Part shown: positions 21,470 to 34,000 of the stretch, piece after piece | Layout of the letters: each line of letters begins with the position of its first letter | How positions within the stretch are numbered: position 1 is the stretch's first letter | From: Punctularia strigosozonata HHB-11173 SS5 | Lineage: Eukaryota; Basidiomycota; Agaricomycetes; Corticiales; Punctulariaceae | Assembly (NCBI RefSeq): GCF_000264995.1 | Contig: NW_006767435.1 | Span: 1 to 64,000, forward strand | DNA: 64,000 bases | Direction of reading: 5' to 3' | The notes under the pieces: model-generated | Database searches by the model: none | Told to the model about the DNA's origin: nothing | What the model saw: only the letters and a program-made list of their open reading frames with translations | Translations under genes and position numbers: made by a program

Positions 21470-22190
21470 CGGATCTGACTAATGCGATTCTTACCGTCAG
21501 TCCTAACGCGTTGATGATAGGTTGAACAATCTTGAACCATAGGTTTTCCAGAATGTCGGCTCCTACCACGCGAGTGGCCTTGGGTGGCTTCACAATGCTC
21601 TGTCTGCCCCGGTTCACAGCCAATCTGGCTTCTTCCATGGTCGATTTCCATCGTGCGCTTGACTCCGTCGACCATGACTCGGTCAAATCATCCAGCGGAC
21701 CGTGGACAGGCACCATATTGTACTGCACGATTATCGCATGAGACCCGATTGGGCTGGCTATCAATATGACGACCGGACCTTCTCTGGCGGCTTAGGAAAG
21801 TGTCGGATACTTATCGTACAACATGAAGCGGTCGAAGCCGGGGAGAGAGCGAATGAGGGCCAAAAGTGCATTGAAATCCTCGCTTTGCTTCCGGCGGAGG
21901 GGGGATGCCTATTCCACGTGCCGTGGGTCCGCAAATGCTTCTGAAATGTCTGCGTTCCTCTCCAGGTGTTGAGCCAACTCCAGCATCTGGACACGATATT
22001 GCTCCGGGACATCATCGAAGTGAGAGCGCATTCGGAGGGGAATGTGCCCAAAACATGGCACGCCCTTGTTCCAGTATCTCTACAGCCCTTTCGGATTGCG
22101 AGAGTTGTAGAGCAAGGGAGGTGCATGTCGGTGTGAGACGCTGGCCTGCCTTCAAAGACTAGACTTGAGACGTGAGTCGAGGTTCCGGCC
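21470..22190 (-). pseudogene. TPR-CHAT protein relic
   Basis: Reading the minus strand gives QLSQSERAVEILEQGRAMFW, then RMRSHFDDVPEQYRVQMLEL, SEDFNALLALIRSLPGFDRF, GPVVILIASPIGSHAIIVQY and ILENLWFKIVQPIINALGLT. This is the order of the TPR end and early CHAT (caspase-like) domain in the large TPR-CHAT families of Agaricomycetes. The reading needs one frame change after the FWAHS segment and passes two in-frame stops. The catalytic part of the CHAT domain is missing, so this is a decayed host gene. Boundaries are approximate because both ends fade into unrecognised sequence. Confidence 0.7.
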
Positions 22191-22429
22191 AAAATATGCC
22201 TCGCGAGGTAGCAGTGATAACAACGTCGAGTAAATGTTCAAGAGCTTGTTTTTTCACCGAGATTTCATCGATCGACCGCGTCTCGATAGACTGCACTATC
22301 TTCATGGAGCCTTGAAGGCGGGATCGTACATCACGACATCGTCGGATATCGCTTCGAAAAGGTGATCCGGAGAAACATGGATGTTGTGGAAGGGCGCTCC
22401 TGTCTGAAGATATAGCTCGGAAACGTGGA

Positions 22430-23054
22430 GGACAGTTTCGAAACGGGCAGCGACAAGGCGTGGCGAAGGCGTATTCGATGCACAACGAGGAGGGGGAAAT
22501 GTTGCACCCGGGTGAGGCGCGAGGAGGTGAAGACACATCTTGATGCCAGAGAAGGAGCATGAGATCGTATACGTAGTGACGCCGTTATCCAATGCGTGTA
22601 AATTTTCATAGGCGATACCAGACTGACAGCGACCTTGTAATGATATGCGTTCTGATTGCGTAGGTGCGAGTACCGTCGACAAACCCAGTTAAGAAGGTGT
22701 GATAGACCTGATAAAAAACAACACCAAGTACGAGACCGCGAACAGTGCTGAGACGATCCACCATTGCCGAAGGGGAGGTGAAGGAGAAGAATGAGCGTGA
22801 GGCTAAGAAAAAGGCCGATGTCGGTAGAGTACATTGGCGCGAGGAGCAGGGGGTCAAGGAGGCGACGCAGAGGACCGAGGAGGCGAAGAACGACACGGGA
22901 GAGAAAAGTAGTCAGAACAGCGGCAGCAGCGATGCTCGTGAAAAACAGCAGGGAAACATCGTAAGACGTCGTGCCCTCAGAGAGCCCGGTTATGGAAATG
23001 GGAAGGTGGCAATTATAGAGAGTTCTGCCGGACATGGAGAAAGTGATGATTGAC
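22430..23054 (+). pseudogene. Decayed duplicate of the BCS1-like gene, 3' half
   Basis: EEGEMLHPGEARR, then in a shifted frame EKEHEIVYVVTPLSNA, matches EEEEEKLSPEERARR and EKEHAIRHVATPLSNA of the intact gene. Further on, LIKNNTKYETANSAET matches LLKNKTRPEEAANGAA. From 22745 TIAEGEVKEKNEREAKKKAD matches the parent's VISEREMKVKLKKEKEAREA. The tail SSQNSGSSDAREKQQGNIV matches GSQSSSSDDEGENV. Order and strand agree with the parent throughout, but frameshifts and loss of the AAA core show that it is a relic. It lies about 2 kb downstream of the parent. Confidence 0.8.
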
Positions 23055-23647
23055 AATAGTGGAGACATTTCCCCGTGAGGTGCAGCGGTTGTTGCATGAG
23101 GTCGAGGTTGAGTCCACAGCGGGGACGAATCCCGGCGAAGTCCAGGTGCAGCGCTAGCGCGTACTTAAACACTGTGCGAAGCTATGCGACTCGTGCATTC
23201 GTGAAACCATTCACATCGGTATTTTCGTTCAGAGGAAAACAAAGCCGCCTGTTACTGAGAAGATCAGGTCATAACTTGCTCTTGTTCACCCTGGAATGAG
23301 GCAAGAAGAGTAATCGCAATAGGACGGAAAGCGCCGGATTGTTGCGCCTGGCGCCACGTGGCTGTCGTATATGGCGCGGCATTTTTGCGTTCCACTCATT
23401 CTTTCCGTCGTCCTGTGAGCAATCGCGGCTTCATCATTTGCCCTGCGTCGACTTTGGCCAACGCTCTAGATTCCTGGCGCACACATTGGGCTTTGGGACG
23501 CCTTACTGCTTGGGAACGATCCGACGTAGCTGCGACCTCGCCACTGTGATCTCTCCGCTAAGCCGCAGATCGGATATACACCTGGGCAGTGACTATCAAT
23601 CTGATTCCCGCTTGCGTGCTAGCGTACAGTCGGTGAAGTGAAACTCA
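23055..23647. other. Gene-free stretch between two relics
   Basis: No gene is supported. It separates the BCS1-like relic from the K+-channel relic and may be further decayed sequence of the same duplicated segment. Confidence 0.5.
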
Positions 23648-24140
23648 ACAGACATGGAGCATGAAAAACAGGAATTCGTAACCGGGCCTGAAGACTTCGC
23701 TTGTACGGTCTGCGATTGAAGTATCATTCGACGTCTTTGCTAATGGCTTCCTTGTACCTAGACGCGATCTGTCTGGTACGCGACGCTCATTCTTTGAAGA
23801 TCATACCGGTTTCCTGCGCTGAAAGCCACGGAGGATCACGACGCGAATGAGCACCGAATGTTTGGGCGTGAAGGTATGTGTATCATAGAGCCTGTGTTAC
23901 CACATATACAGGCAAACTGAGTTATAATATCACCCGCTAGCCTCATCACACTCGGAATGCTCATCGGCAAGCGACCGGGCGTTCTCCCGCAACGAACGTT
24001 TCTGGTGCACCCACGCCCTTCTTGTGGCTCGTGCATCTCATATGCCCGTCCCGATGCCTTGCACGAAACTTACTGTCCGCGCTTCACCACTGGGTAGAGC
24101 TCCGTGCCCGCACCAAGAAGGTAGCAGCGCACGATCGCAC
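23648..24140 (+). pseudogene. Decayed duplicate of the K+ channel gene, exons 2-5
   Basis: Nucleotide blocks match the intact channel at 27900-28440 in order, including intron sequence. They are GACATGGAGCATGAAAAACA, then CGACGTCTTTGCTAA, GGTACGCGACGCTCA, CCACGGAGGATCACGACGCG, GGCGTGAAGGTATGTG, TTTCTGGTGCACCC and CCCGCACCAAGAAGGTAGCA. Retained introns show duplication at the DNA level rather than retrocopying. Many substitutions and indels break the frame, and no pore-coding segment remains. Confidence 0.85.
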
Positions 24141-25276
24141 TCACCACATCTCTCCTAAAGGGATTATCGAATGTTCCGGAGAACGCCAATCCTGATGATT
24201 TAGCAGGCTATGCCAGGGTCCCTGGTTTGAGGTACCCCAGGATCCCTGAGCTGGACGACGTTCTCGGGATGAGGCGCTAGCGGAAGCAACTGGCGCTGAC
24301 CGAAGCAACTGCGAATATGCCGCTATGGTGAACGTGCGTCGACAAGCGCGGGACTTAGCCTATGGACAAGGATGGGCTAGCGAAGCCGCCCATCTATCTT
24401 TCCAAGGGGTCTGAGAAGCGCGCACGAGGGCTGTTGATCATGCGTGCGCCGAGGTTATGCTGGAGCGGAGGGCCATGGTACGTGGCAGCTATAGACGGGA
24501 CCTGTACTGGGTCGGTGCGGATTCACTCTGATCATCCTCATTTGAATAGGGCGCTTGTCATATCATAAAGCCTCACCAAGTCATGGCGATTGGTGGAAAA
24601 CTGGACGCGCGAGCATGCGTGATGCGCCGCCGGGACCGTAGGATATGCTACGAGGGACCGACCGAGCTCCGACGACCTTCGTGTTGGGTACTTCCTGTCG
24701 TACTTTGTTGCAGTTGGGATTAAAAAAGTCAAACTCGATAGCGTGAACTCGGGATTGAACGGAGGGCATAAGGAGGAGGGCTGTGGCGCGGCCCGGAAGA
24801 CCGGTCAGTCTTGATGGAACCACTGATCCGAGCTCACGCTGAATTTTTCGGCTGCATACAGGTACACCGCGTCGTCTTCAAGTCAGAATCAGATTCGTGA
24901 CGCTCGCAAATCACAATACCACGTTCAATGCTTTGCCGGCTTGAAATCATGGCGAACGCGCATAAAACCTGAGTCCAAACGAATTCCCACGCGCTCATGG
25001 TGCACCATTGGGTGAACATTAGAAGAGCAGTGTTGCCAGCGCTTCCTCAAACGGGCCAACTCTTTCCAGGTCGATCCCAGGCAAGAAAATCGTAACGACA
25101 AATATAGATCAAGATCGCCGGGCAAGCCCCTTGGGACGTGGTGAGTATCGTCCACTGGGCTGTCGAGTCGAGACCGGTCACCTGATACCTTGTAGTGATT
25201 GAGATTCAGCAGAATATGTCAACAAGCACGTTTTCCTCCGCAAGAGTATCCGTTGTCCGCATTTTCCCTTCTCGTC
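24141..25276. other. Gene-free stretch
   Basis: About 1.1 kb with short frames only and none recognised. It includes the promoter region of the MFS transporter. No further channel-derived sequence could be traced after about 24140. Confidence 0.5.
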
Positions 25277-27279
25277 ATGTCAATCCAACCTTCCCCTAGG
25301 ATCGAGGACCACAAGACCAACACGCCCTCCGATGACGAGAAGCTCCCCGTTGAAGAAAAAGAGGGGGGAACACAGTCCGAGGTTGCCCAAGATGGTCTAA
25401 GGAAGGTCGAGGCCGTCACCGTCGTCTGGAGCAGCAACGCCATCAAAGCTGCTTATGGGTGGTACGTTCTTTGTCCTTGCATTCCTGGCTGCACCTAACA
25501 TGGCCGATTACCTCCTCAGCATCTACCTCGTTTTCTTCGTCAATTCCCTGCAACAACAGACGAGTAACAACCTTACCGTATACGTCACGAGCGCCTTTGC
25601 CTCACATCCACTGGTCGCTACGACATCCATCGTATCGTCCATCATTGGGGGCGTCAGCGCGCTCCCCGTCGCTAGGATGATGGATGTGTGGGGTCGTGCT
25701 GAAGGCTTTCTCGTGATGACCGCGATCGCTACTATCGGTGAGGTTTTGTGACCCTTTGGATAACATACTATGACTGATGAAGCGTAGGGCTGATCATGAT
25801 GGCGGCCTGTAAAAACGTCGAGACTTACGCTGCTGCTCAAGTCTTCTACTGGGTGGGAATGAATGGCATGAACGGCGTGCTCGAGATTTTCATCGCCGAT
25901 ACGTCCAAGCTGAAGAACAGAGGTTTGATGTGGGGGTTTTCAACGACCCCGTTCATTGCTACCACCTTCGCTGGGCCGGCGATCGCGGAAAGGTTCCTCG
26001 AGTATGGTTCCTGGAGGTGGTCATTCGGCGTTTTCGCCATCATCACCCCGATCATCGCCGTGCCAATCGCCGGTCTCCTGCTTTGGCACCAGCGAAAGGC
26101 GACAAATCTGAGACTCTTGAGTCTTGAGCGGACTAGGAAGCCACTTGCCGAGTCGCTGAAGCATTATCTCGTTGAATGGGATGGTGAGTCTTCTTCATGA
26201 CAATATCTGCCCTAAAGGCTGAATATCCTTACTCAGTCTTCGGCATGATCCTCGTCTGCGCCGGCTTTTCGCTCTTTCTTCTGCCATTTAGTCTCGCGAC
26301 TGCTCAGGCGCGTACATGGCAGAGCGGCGACATCATCGCCATGATCGTGATCGGAGTTCTTCTGCTCGTTGCCTTTGCCTTCTATGAGAAGTATTGGTCG
26401 CCGAGATCGTTTATACCCTTCGCCCTCCTCAAGGACAGGACGGTCGCCGGGGCCTGTATTCTGTCAGGCCTCTTTTGGTTTAGCTTCTAGTAAGTGCAGG
26501 GTCGGATAGAAATACCGCTTGGATCTGACCACCTATCTTCAGCTGCTGGGATGGATATTTCTATTCCTACGTCCAGGTTGTCTGGGGCCTCAGTGTCAAG
26601 GATACAGGATATGTGAGCAACGCAAACAGCATTGTCTCCTGCTTCTGGGCGGTCGTCGTCGGATAGTGAGCGTTCGATGTTTTCGTCGGTCCGAGATTCG
26701 CTTACTCATGCTGATTACAGCATCATCCGGCGTACTGGTCGTTTCAAGTACCTGGCGCTCGCCGCCGTTCCGCTCAACATCCTCGCCGCCGGTCTCATGA
26801 TTTATTTTCGCCAACCAAGCGTTGCCATCGGCTACGTCGTCATGTGCCAAGTCCTCGTCGCACTGGCGGGCGGGACCCTCACCATCTGCGAGCAGATCGC
26901 CGTCATGGCTGCAGACTCGGCGAGCCACGGGACGTACGCGGTATCCATCGCTCTCCTGACGCTCGCGTCGTACATTGGATCCGCGATCGGCTCTTCGGTG
27001 TCCGGCGCGATCTGGACGAACACGTTTCCGAAGGCGCTACGCGACGCCCTCCCGGTCGACGAGAAAGATCTGACGGACACCATCTATGGCAGCATCGTCA
27101 CCCAGCTGTCTTTTCCCCTAGGGACCCCTGAACGGGACGCCATCATTGAAGCGTATGGCGTAGCCCAGAAGCGTATGTGCATTGCTGCTGCAGTTTCTCT
27201 CGTGGGCGCGTTCGGTGCCGTGCTCATGTGGCGCGACATTCGATTGCACGACATTGAGGCGAAAGGGAGGGTGGTCTAA
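25277..27279 (+). CDS. MFS transporter, siderophore-iron (ARN/Str1) type
   Basis: Six exons: 25277-25461, 25520-25737, 25788-26183, 26237-26489, 26543-26665 and 26721-27279, summing to 1734 bases (577 residues). A soluble N-terminus of about 60 residues is followed by about fourteen predicted membrane segments. Diagnostic blocks are IYLVFFVNSLQQQTSNNLT, the MFS motif ARMMDVWGRAEGF, FIADTSKLKNRGLMWGFS, YGSWRWSFGVFAIITPI, SFYCWDGYFYSYVQVV and YVSNANSIVSCFWAVVVGY. This pattern is that of fungal siderophore-iron:H+ symporters of the plasma membrane, which import ferric-siderophore complexes. No siderophore biosynthesis gene is near, consistent with uptake of xenosiderophores. No regulatory site (such as GATA-type) was confirmed. 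Confidence 0.9.
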
Positions 27280-27700
27280 GTTGAGTTTATGTATTGTGGT
27301 GGTAGTGCGCGTCCATTTTTCTCTCTTGAGTCGTCGGGCTTCTTCAGTTCGCCCGTGGGCTAGTATATGCTCAGTCGTAAATTGAAGTCTTATTGGATGA
27401 CCGCGCTGCGTTGTCTCTCTGGCTCGGATGTTCATAATGAGACTTTTGGACAAGCGCATATCTTCAAGTTTGCGACGAATGCACGAAAGAGTCAAAAGGA
27501 CGTAACGCACGAGACTTCCGTTCACCTGGGCAAGTTACTGCTTGTCCACGAGGCGGTGCCTTGGCGCAATTGGCGGAACTACTGACCCTACGTCATCCTC
27601 CACATTGTTCACTAGCTTACCAGCACAAGAACGTCGAGTGCTTAAAGATGCTCTCCTCCGGTGCCTCGCAACAACATCCAAGTCATCTAGCTAGTCAATT
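27280..27700. other. Intergenic region, MFS transporter to K+ channel
   Basis: About 420 bases between two genes on the same strand. It must hold the transporter's 3' end and the channel's promoter. Nothing distinctive is seen. Confidence 0.5.
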
Positions 27701-30467
27701 ATGACTGCGCTCCGGCCATTCGATTACCTCCGACCGTCAGGATGGCGCCAACGTATTCACGACCTCGCGACTGTCGCTCCCCTATTAGCCGCCGTTATCG
27801 CCCCACTGAGCGTCCTGCTCGATATACCCGCTTTGAGCGTGAGTGACTATCTCATATTCTTGTTTACATGTTGGCGAGCCCTGTACTGAAGTTGAGCCTG
27901 CAGCAAACATGGTACCTGAAGAACGGGGTCCCGCAACCAGACCCGAAGGCATCGCTCGTACTCTCGGCGATCGGATTGTCTTTCAACGTCTTTGCTAACA
28001 GCCTCCTTGTACGTTATCATCTGTCTATACCTGGTACGCGATGCTCACTCTGCGCAGATCATCCGCTTTTCGCTCGCAGAAAAGCCGTGGAGGATCGCGA
28101 CGCGAGTAAGCACCGCATGTTGGGGCGTCAAGGTATGTGTACCATGGCGTTCGTTCTGCTGCCCACCAGGATGGACTGGATTATCGCCAGGTCTCGATAT
28201 CTCTCGCCAATCTCATCACCTTCGGAATCGTTACCCGTAACAAACCGGCATTCTCCTATAACGAAGGGTTCTGGTGCGCGTACGTCATTTTCATCACCCG
28301 TTGAGCTCAGCATGCAGTACTGAACATGAGGCTAGAGTCGTCTCCTGCATATTGTCCGGCATCATATTCATCCTGCTCGCGCTGCACTGGTGCATAGAAC
28401 TGCGTACCCGCACCAAGAAGGTAGCAGTGCACGATCTATTTCTACTAGCCACCAACCATCCTCATATAAATATTGTCTTAGATTAATCAGAACGTTAGGG
28501 TCTCAGGCCGCCACTTCATGCTTCAGATCACGCTGTTCCTGTCCCTCATCGGGCTCGGCGCCCTTATATTCTCCCGGATCGTAGGTAGCGAGTGATTCTG
28601 TTCAGCGGGGCACCGATCTGATTCATCTGGACAACAGGAACACTGGACCTATCTTCAAGGCATCTATTTTATGACGGTGTGCTTCACGACGGTCGGGTTC
28701 GGAGATTTCTTTCCGACGACAACAGCGGGCCGCATTCTGCTTTTCCCGTTTACCCTCCTAGGTCTACTCCTCGTTATTACCCGTACCGTGTTAATGATAC
28801 TTAAGGCGATGTTGATCTGACAGGTATCGCTCTCCTTGGATCCATAATCGAAATGCTCGTGAGATTCTTTTCCTCGCGGAGCGCGGAACGCAAGGTTGGT
28901 TATCCCCATACATGATCCTTCACAGACGTCGACTTTCAACGTCTTCACTACAGGCTAAGTCACGCGCACTGTACGAGAAACGCAGACAGGAGGAAGAAGA
29001 CAAGAAGCAGACCCCGACTGACTTCGCGCGCGAGATCGAATTTTTGCAACGACTCAACGAGCGACAGGACGTCGTCGACCAGGCTAGCGAATTCGCGCTG
29101 AGCCTAGGAGGATTCTTGGTGTTCTGGTTCATCGGTGCCGTGATCTTCTGGGCCATCGAAGTCAGTTCCTCTGGCCCTCCGTTTCTTAGTGCGTTTGAAC
29201 ATTATTCGTCGCAGGGATGGACATACGGGATCAGCATGTACTTCTGCTATGTGTTCTTTCTGTCTATTGGCTTCGGAGACGTGGCACCCACCAGTCCCGG
29301 CGGTCGTGGTATGTAAGTCATTTGTTGCAGTTCGCTCACTCCTCAAATGTCCCATACGATGATTTAGTCGTGTTCATTATCTACTCGCTGCTCGCCGTTC
29401 CCATCATGGCGTCCTTCGCGGTTCAGGCAGTCACCTCGATCATGACCAAGTTCTCCAGCTATCGCCTTGACAAACGCAAAGCCGAGCTTGGTGTGGAGAC
29501 GATGAGCGCGCGTAACGAGGAACGAGTCATTGTGCGTACCCACTTCTCTCCTTGTCTTGTCCAGTTCTAGTTCAGCGGCTAAGGTATCTCTGTGTAGAGC
29601 CATGCGGAGTTCGTCGAGCGATTCGAGAAAAAGTGGGTACGGCGGAAACATGAACAGCGTGCAGAAGACGGAGTCCCGCATTTGAAGCGCGTCGCCGCCG
29701 CTGTCCGGGACGAGAAGCGGGTGGAGGATGCTGCTGCGCGCAATGAGGCCGAGCGCGTCGCGTTAGCGGGAGACTTGCCCGAGGACAAGGAGGAGCTAGC
29801 GGCGAGGGTGATCGATTTGGCGGTAGAGCTGGAGATGCACGCGCGACGGTTGCTGATCACGCATCTGCCCAACGGGAGCAAGGCTCAAGTTGTATTGAAG
29901 GCCGATCGAAATGTGCAACTACGGGTGAGGACCGAGTTGATTACTTCTTAACGTGCGCCTAGACTTACATGCTTGATAAAGGATGTCAGGGCCTTGAAGC
30001 GCGCCGCCCAAGGCAAGGCTTCTTCGTCAGTCGAAGAGAACGCCGCATACGGCGCGCAGAAGGCCGGTGCTCATCCTGCAAAGACTATGAGGGGTACCGA
30101 CGGGGACAGCGGCAGCCACGAGCGCGGATCGCCTCAAGGCAAGCTTACGCGTGCAGATAGCAATACGCCGCTCCACGAGGAAAGGGCGGAAGAAGCGGTG
30201 GAGGAGGCAGCGGAAAGCGACGCGGAGGACATGGACCCGGACCTAGTCGCGCGCCCGCTCGACGACGACGCGACGATGGAGGAGGTGCGGAGGTACCGCG
30301 AGAGCTTCGCCGCGCTGCTCGTGGCGGGGAGCCGGCTGAGGGGGCTGGAAGGGCATGCGAAGTACATGTTGGAGAGGAGGAAGGTGAAGGAGGAGATGTT
30401 GAACGAGGATATGGATCATGCCGGGAAGCCGCACAAGGCTGAAGGCGATGAGGATAATACACTCTGA
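27701..30467 (+). CDS. TOK-type two-pore outward-rectifier K+ channel
   Basis: Thirteen exons: 27701-27838, 27904-28008, 28058-28132, 28191-28279, 28318-28420, 28491-28580, 28638-28761, 28824-28894, 28954-29160, 29215-29308, 29368-29531, 29598-29924 and 29982-30467 (690 residues). Two selectivity filters are visible: TTVGFGDFFP in exon 7 and SIGFGDVAP in exon 10. Four membrane segments precede the first pore and two flank the second, giving the 8TM/2P layout specific to fungal TOK channels. These pass outward K+ current at the plasma membrane. The roughly 300-residue C-terminal tail is charged and coiled-coil-like, much longer than in yeast Tok1. A decayed partial copy lies at 23648-24140. 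Confidence 0.93.
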
Positions 30468-30519
30468 TGAGTTTGGGATTGAGTGTGTATTGTGATGAGC
30501 TTAGTATTGAGTGTGTATG
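30465..30519. repeat. Tandem 27/28-bp direct repeat starting at the channel stop codon
   Basis: TGATGAGTTTGGGATTGAG and TGATGAGCTTAGTATTGAG each continue with TGTGTAT. The first copy begins with the TGA stop of the K+ channel, so the second supplies a back-up in-line TGATGA. It looks like slippage duplication in the 3' UTR. Confidence 0.8.
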
Positions 30520-31011
30520 GATGAACAACAAGCCCAGGGATTCTTGGATTTCCTCGCGATATTGCCGCCCAAGATCGCGGCGTGTTGGACGGAGAAGGTG
30601 CGCATACGTTCCCTTTGATCCGTGCGACTGAATCAAGAGCGTGCAACGTTCATAGTTCCTACCAGAGTATGCTGCCGTGACGGATGCCATAATTGGACCA
30701 GGCCTATCGATTGCGGAGAGGGTCAGTTTACGAGACATGGATTTGCCAGGACATGTCTGCCTGTCTTGGCGTGACTCCATAATTTTCTGTGCTGCATGAG
30801 TTCATGGAGAACATCAAGGGGCTTTATGCATACGGTCGTGAAGTGCGCTGACAAGGACCAACACAGATACACGCACTCATAGCCGTTCCCTCCGTTGGGG
30901 ATCGCTGGGCAACATATGACAAGTACGTGATTGTAGTTCGAGCGATAGGTATCTGCAAGCATTGACTTGTTCTCCGTTCATGCATATGCGAAATGGCTGA
31001 TACGATCAAAA
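30520..31011. other. Convergent 3' intergenic region
   Basis: About 490 bases between two convergent stop codons (K+ channel and the HAD-nucleotidase gene). Nothing is recognised beyond the direct repeat at its left edge. Confidence 0.5.
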
Positions 31012-34000
31012 TTACTTGGTCGCAGCGACATCCTGCAGCCTCCCATCTACAACAGGGTGAATGACAGGGAGTGTCTTCTTCGCGTCAGCCTCCGCAGCAT
31101 TCACTTGCGCATCCTCCTTTTCTGCCAGCGCAGCCGGATCGTCAGAAACACTCAATGCGCGAAGGTTCATTCGCAAGTTGATGTTGACGGTCGAGCTCCG
31201 GAGGAGATTGGCCAGCCCACGAGCTCTATTTCGCTCGTATGAGTCCAGAAGTCCCATGTCCTCCTGGTCAGCCACGGCGAGTGCGGCGGCGAAGAGCAGA
31301 CTAGAGGCTATCCACCGAATACCGACCACGGCGTCTTGAACGGCATCCTTGGCTGCCTGCGTCGTGGACTGTACATAATCGCCTGCGCCCGACAGCAGAT
31401 CGCGACTTGGACTCAGGGACGGCAGAGACGGGCGCGAACGATTTGAACCGAACGACGATATGGACGACAGCGAAGGCGACTTGACGCTACCCTTGACGCT
31501 ACCCCACACGTTCGATATCTGCGCCGGGCTTGATGGGAGTGAGGGAATGTTAACGGGGCTTGTTGGAAGGGATGGCATCTTCAGTTTTCCGAGATAGTCC
31601 TGCACCAAAGGCCGTCAGGGACGATTCTGAGACCAATGCGGAGGCAATGAGAATGACCTTCAGAGGTACGTCCGGCAGCTGCAGCGAAAGCTGAGGCAGC
31701 TCGACTTTCAACTGGGTTTCGAACCCGCCGATGATATCGCGCGTCTTGGATCCGAGGTTCTCGAAGCGCGCATTGGGACCTTCGCTGACCTTTTTGTTGA
31801 GGAATTGAGCACCTGAAGTGAGGATGCCTTCAATGTTGGCTTTTTCGACAGGAAGTGCAAGTTGATTTCACCCACCCAAGAGGAACTTCCTGATCAGCGC
31901 ACTCTTCGATTGACCGTTCTCCGCAGGAATAGGTAGCGGTCTGCCCTTCAGAACATCATATCCGTCTCCTCCTTGGACCATATATTCTCCGCACATGATG
32001 AGATACTTCCGTTTGCTTGTACGCAGCACTTCTTCCTTGTCGACGAGTTCAGGTGTGCCATCTGCTCTGACCTTGTTCTCTGCCAGGAGCCATACACCGA
32101 GCACTCGCTGACCAGCAGGCTTTCTGCTGTCGAAGGTAACGCGAAGTCCGGATAGCGCGGGGAAACGCCTGAACAGCATCAGTCAGGTTCCAGCCCGAGG
32201 GTGGAACATCGACTACTCACCCCTCCTGGGCTGGCCAGCGCGATAGGCCCGACTCGAGCGCATCCCACAGCGTGTTCGCATCGAGCTCTACCACAACCGT
32301 GGGATCCAGGTACGGGAGGATGGTCAAGAGATCTCCGAACGTAAGTGGCCCTGAAGTGGTGTTCGATGTGTATCCCGGGTACTAGGTGATAGATAAATGC
32401 TCACCTGGCTCATATACTCTATCACCACGGAAATCGCCTGTGCACACCATCACAGCATCCGTTTTGCTGTAGCCGAGTTTGACAAGTGCTTCGTCGTAAG
32501 CTTGCCTGAGGCAGTCCGCGATCCAATTGCCGATAGCGGACTACATATCCCATGATTGAGAGCCGTAGACTCAAGCATTTTGCGAAAGTCACAAACCTCG
32601 TTCAAACGAATAAACGAGGAACGAACGTCTAGCTGTACCTCTGTGAAACATATCGGCTCTTTCATGGCGGTTTTGATGGTCGAAAGCTCGTTATCGACGA
32701 CCTCCTTCAGAGCTTCGTTCACCGCAGTACCTCCCCTTGTGACATGTCGGCGTCCTTGGACACAGTGAGAAACGATTGCTACGCTTGACAACCGCAACGC
32801 TCTGCTCACCCTTGATTTCGTGGATGATTTGCCTCCTTACGCTACCCGCAGGCGTCTCCTTGAGGGTGAGAACAACTTCACTGAGATCTTGGTAGTCCGT
32901 GCCGCTCTTTACGATCAATACATCACCCTGGTCGTCTGCGGCGTCCGGTTGCAACGTATTCAGGTCGAAGCCATCCCACCCCGAGACACCTTTGGATATC
33001 CAGTAGACATGATCGTGGCCACCCAAAAGCAAATCGACGCCGTGCTCGGAGGCGATGTTCTTAGCTGCTTGACCTGCCGGCGAAAGCGCGAAGAGCTCGC
33101 GGGCAAGTTTGATGTCCTTGAGATATCTCGGTGAGTACGTTATAGCGCAAGTCCTAGCTCGCAACTGACGTTCGGAATTCTGTACGACGATTAGCACTGG
33201 TCATGAGATAGCTGAATGATACTATATGGACGTACCGTGAATGAGTTAGCGCAATGATGATGTCACACTTGTACTGCCCAGCTGAGTCCCGAAGTTTGAC
33301 GGATAAGTCCCTTCCGACTTCAGCCATGTCCTTGTACTTGAAGTTCTCGGGCCATCCAGTGATCGTGGCGATCCATTCTCTGTCAAAGTTCGTATGAAGC
33401 ACCACGAAAGCTATCAATGAAGGTCCTTTACTTCTCGACCAAACCAATGAGGCCGATGCGGAGACCGGCTCGCTCGAGGACGTGAATTTCTTTCATAGGC
33501 TCCGGTACTTTCCCTGTGTTCGTATCGACAATATTGCTGAGAAGCCATGGCTAGAAGATGCTACTTGAGTTTAACGAACTAAGGGGGTAGGACGATCCTT
33601 ACGAAATTTGTATTGTTGATCAGCTCTTTGAGCCTAGGATAACCTAGCGAGAGAGCTCGTAAGCCTATGCAGTATTAGTACTAACCATTTCCCACCGAAG
33701 TCGAATTCGTGGTTGCCTGTTACAATATCAGTTTCTAATGTCATCTTATACGTCATCGGACCCACCAGCGACGCTGATATCGATGCTCAAACCATTGGCA
33801 ATCGCTGGCTGTTGCCTATGCGTCAGCATCATGTTTGAAAGGAGACGTTGTGAGCGTTGCGTACCATATGTTTCCCTCGAGTGACAGAGCTCTCGATCGA
33901 GGGAGAGAACATATCACCGGAAAAGACTATTAACCCGTTTCTGCCGTTGCCTTTGTCCTCCCACTTTGCGGTGATGTCGGTCAGAAGCGTCGCGAACTTG

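Noticed and set aside
22331-23068. 245-codon minus-strand frame, hydrophobic
   Set aside because: Antisense of the BCS1-like relic; its Leu/Ser content mirrors Lys/Glu codons.
30145-30780. 211-codon minus-strand frame
   Set aside because: Antisense of the last K+ channel exon and its 3' flank; Pro/Ser/Arg-rich with no similarity.
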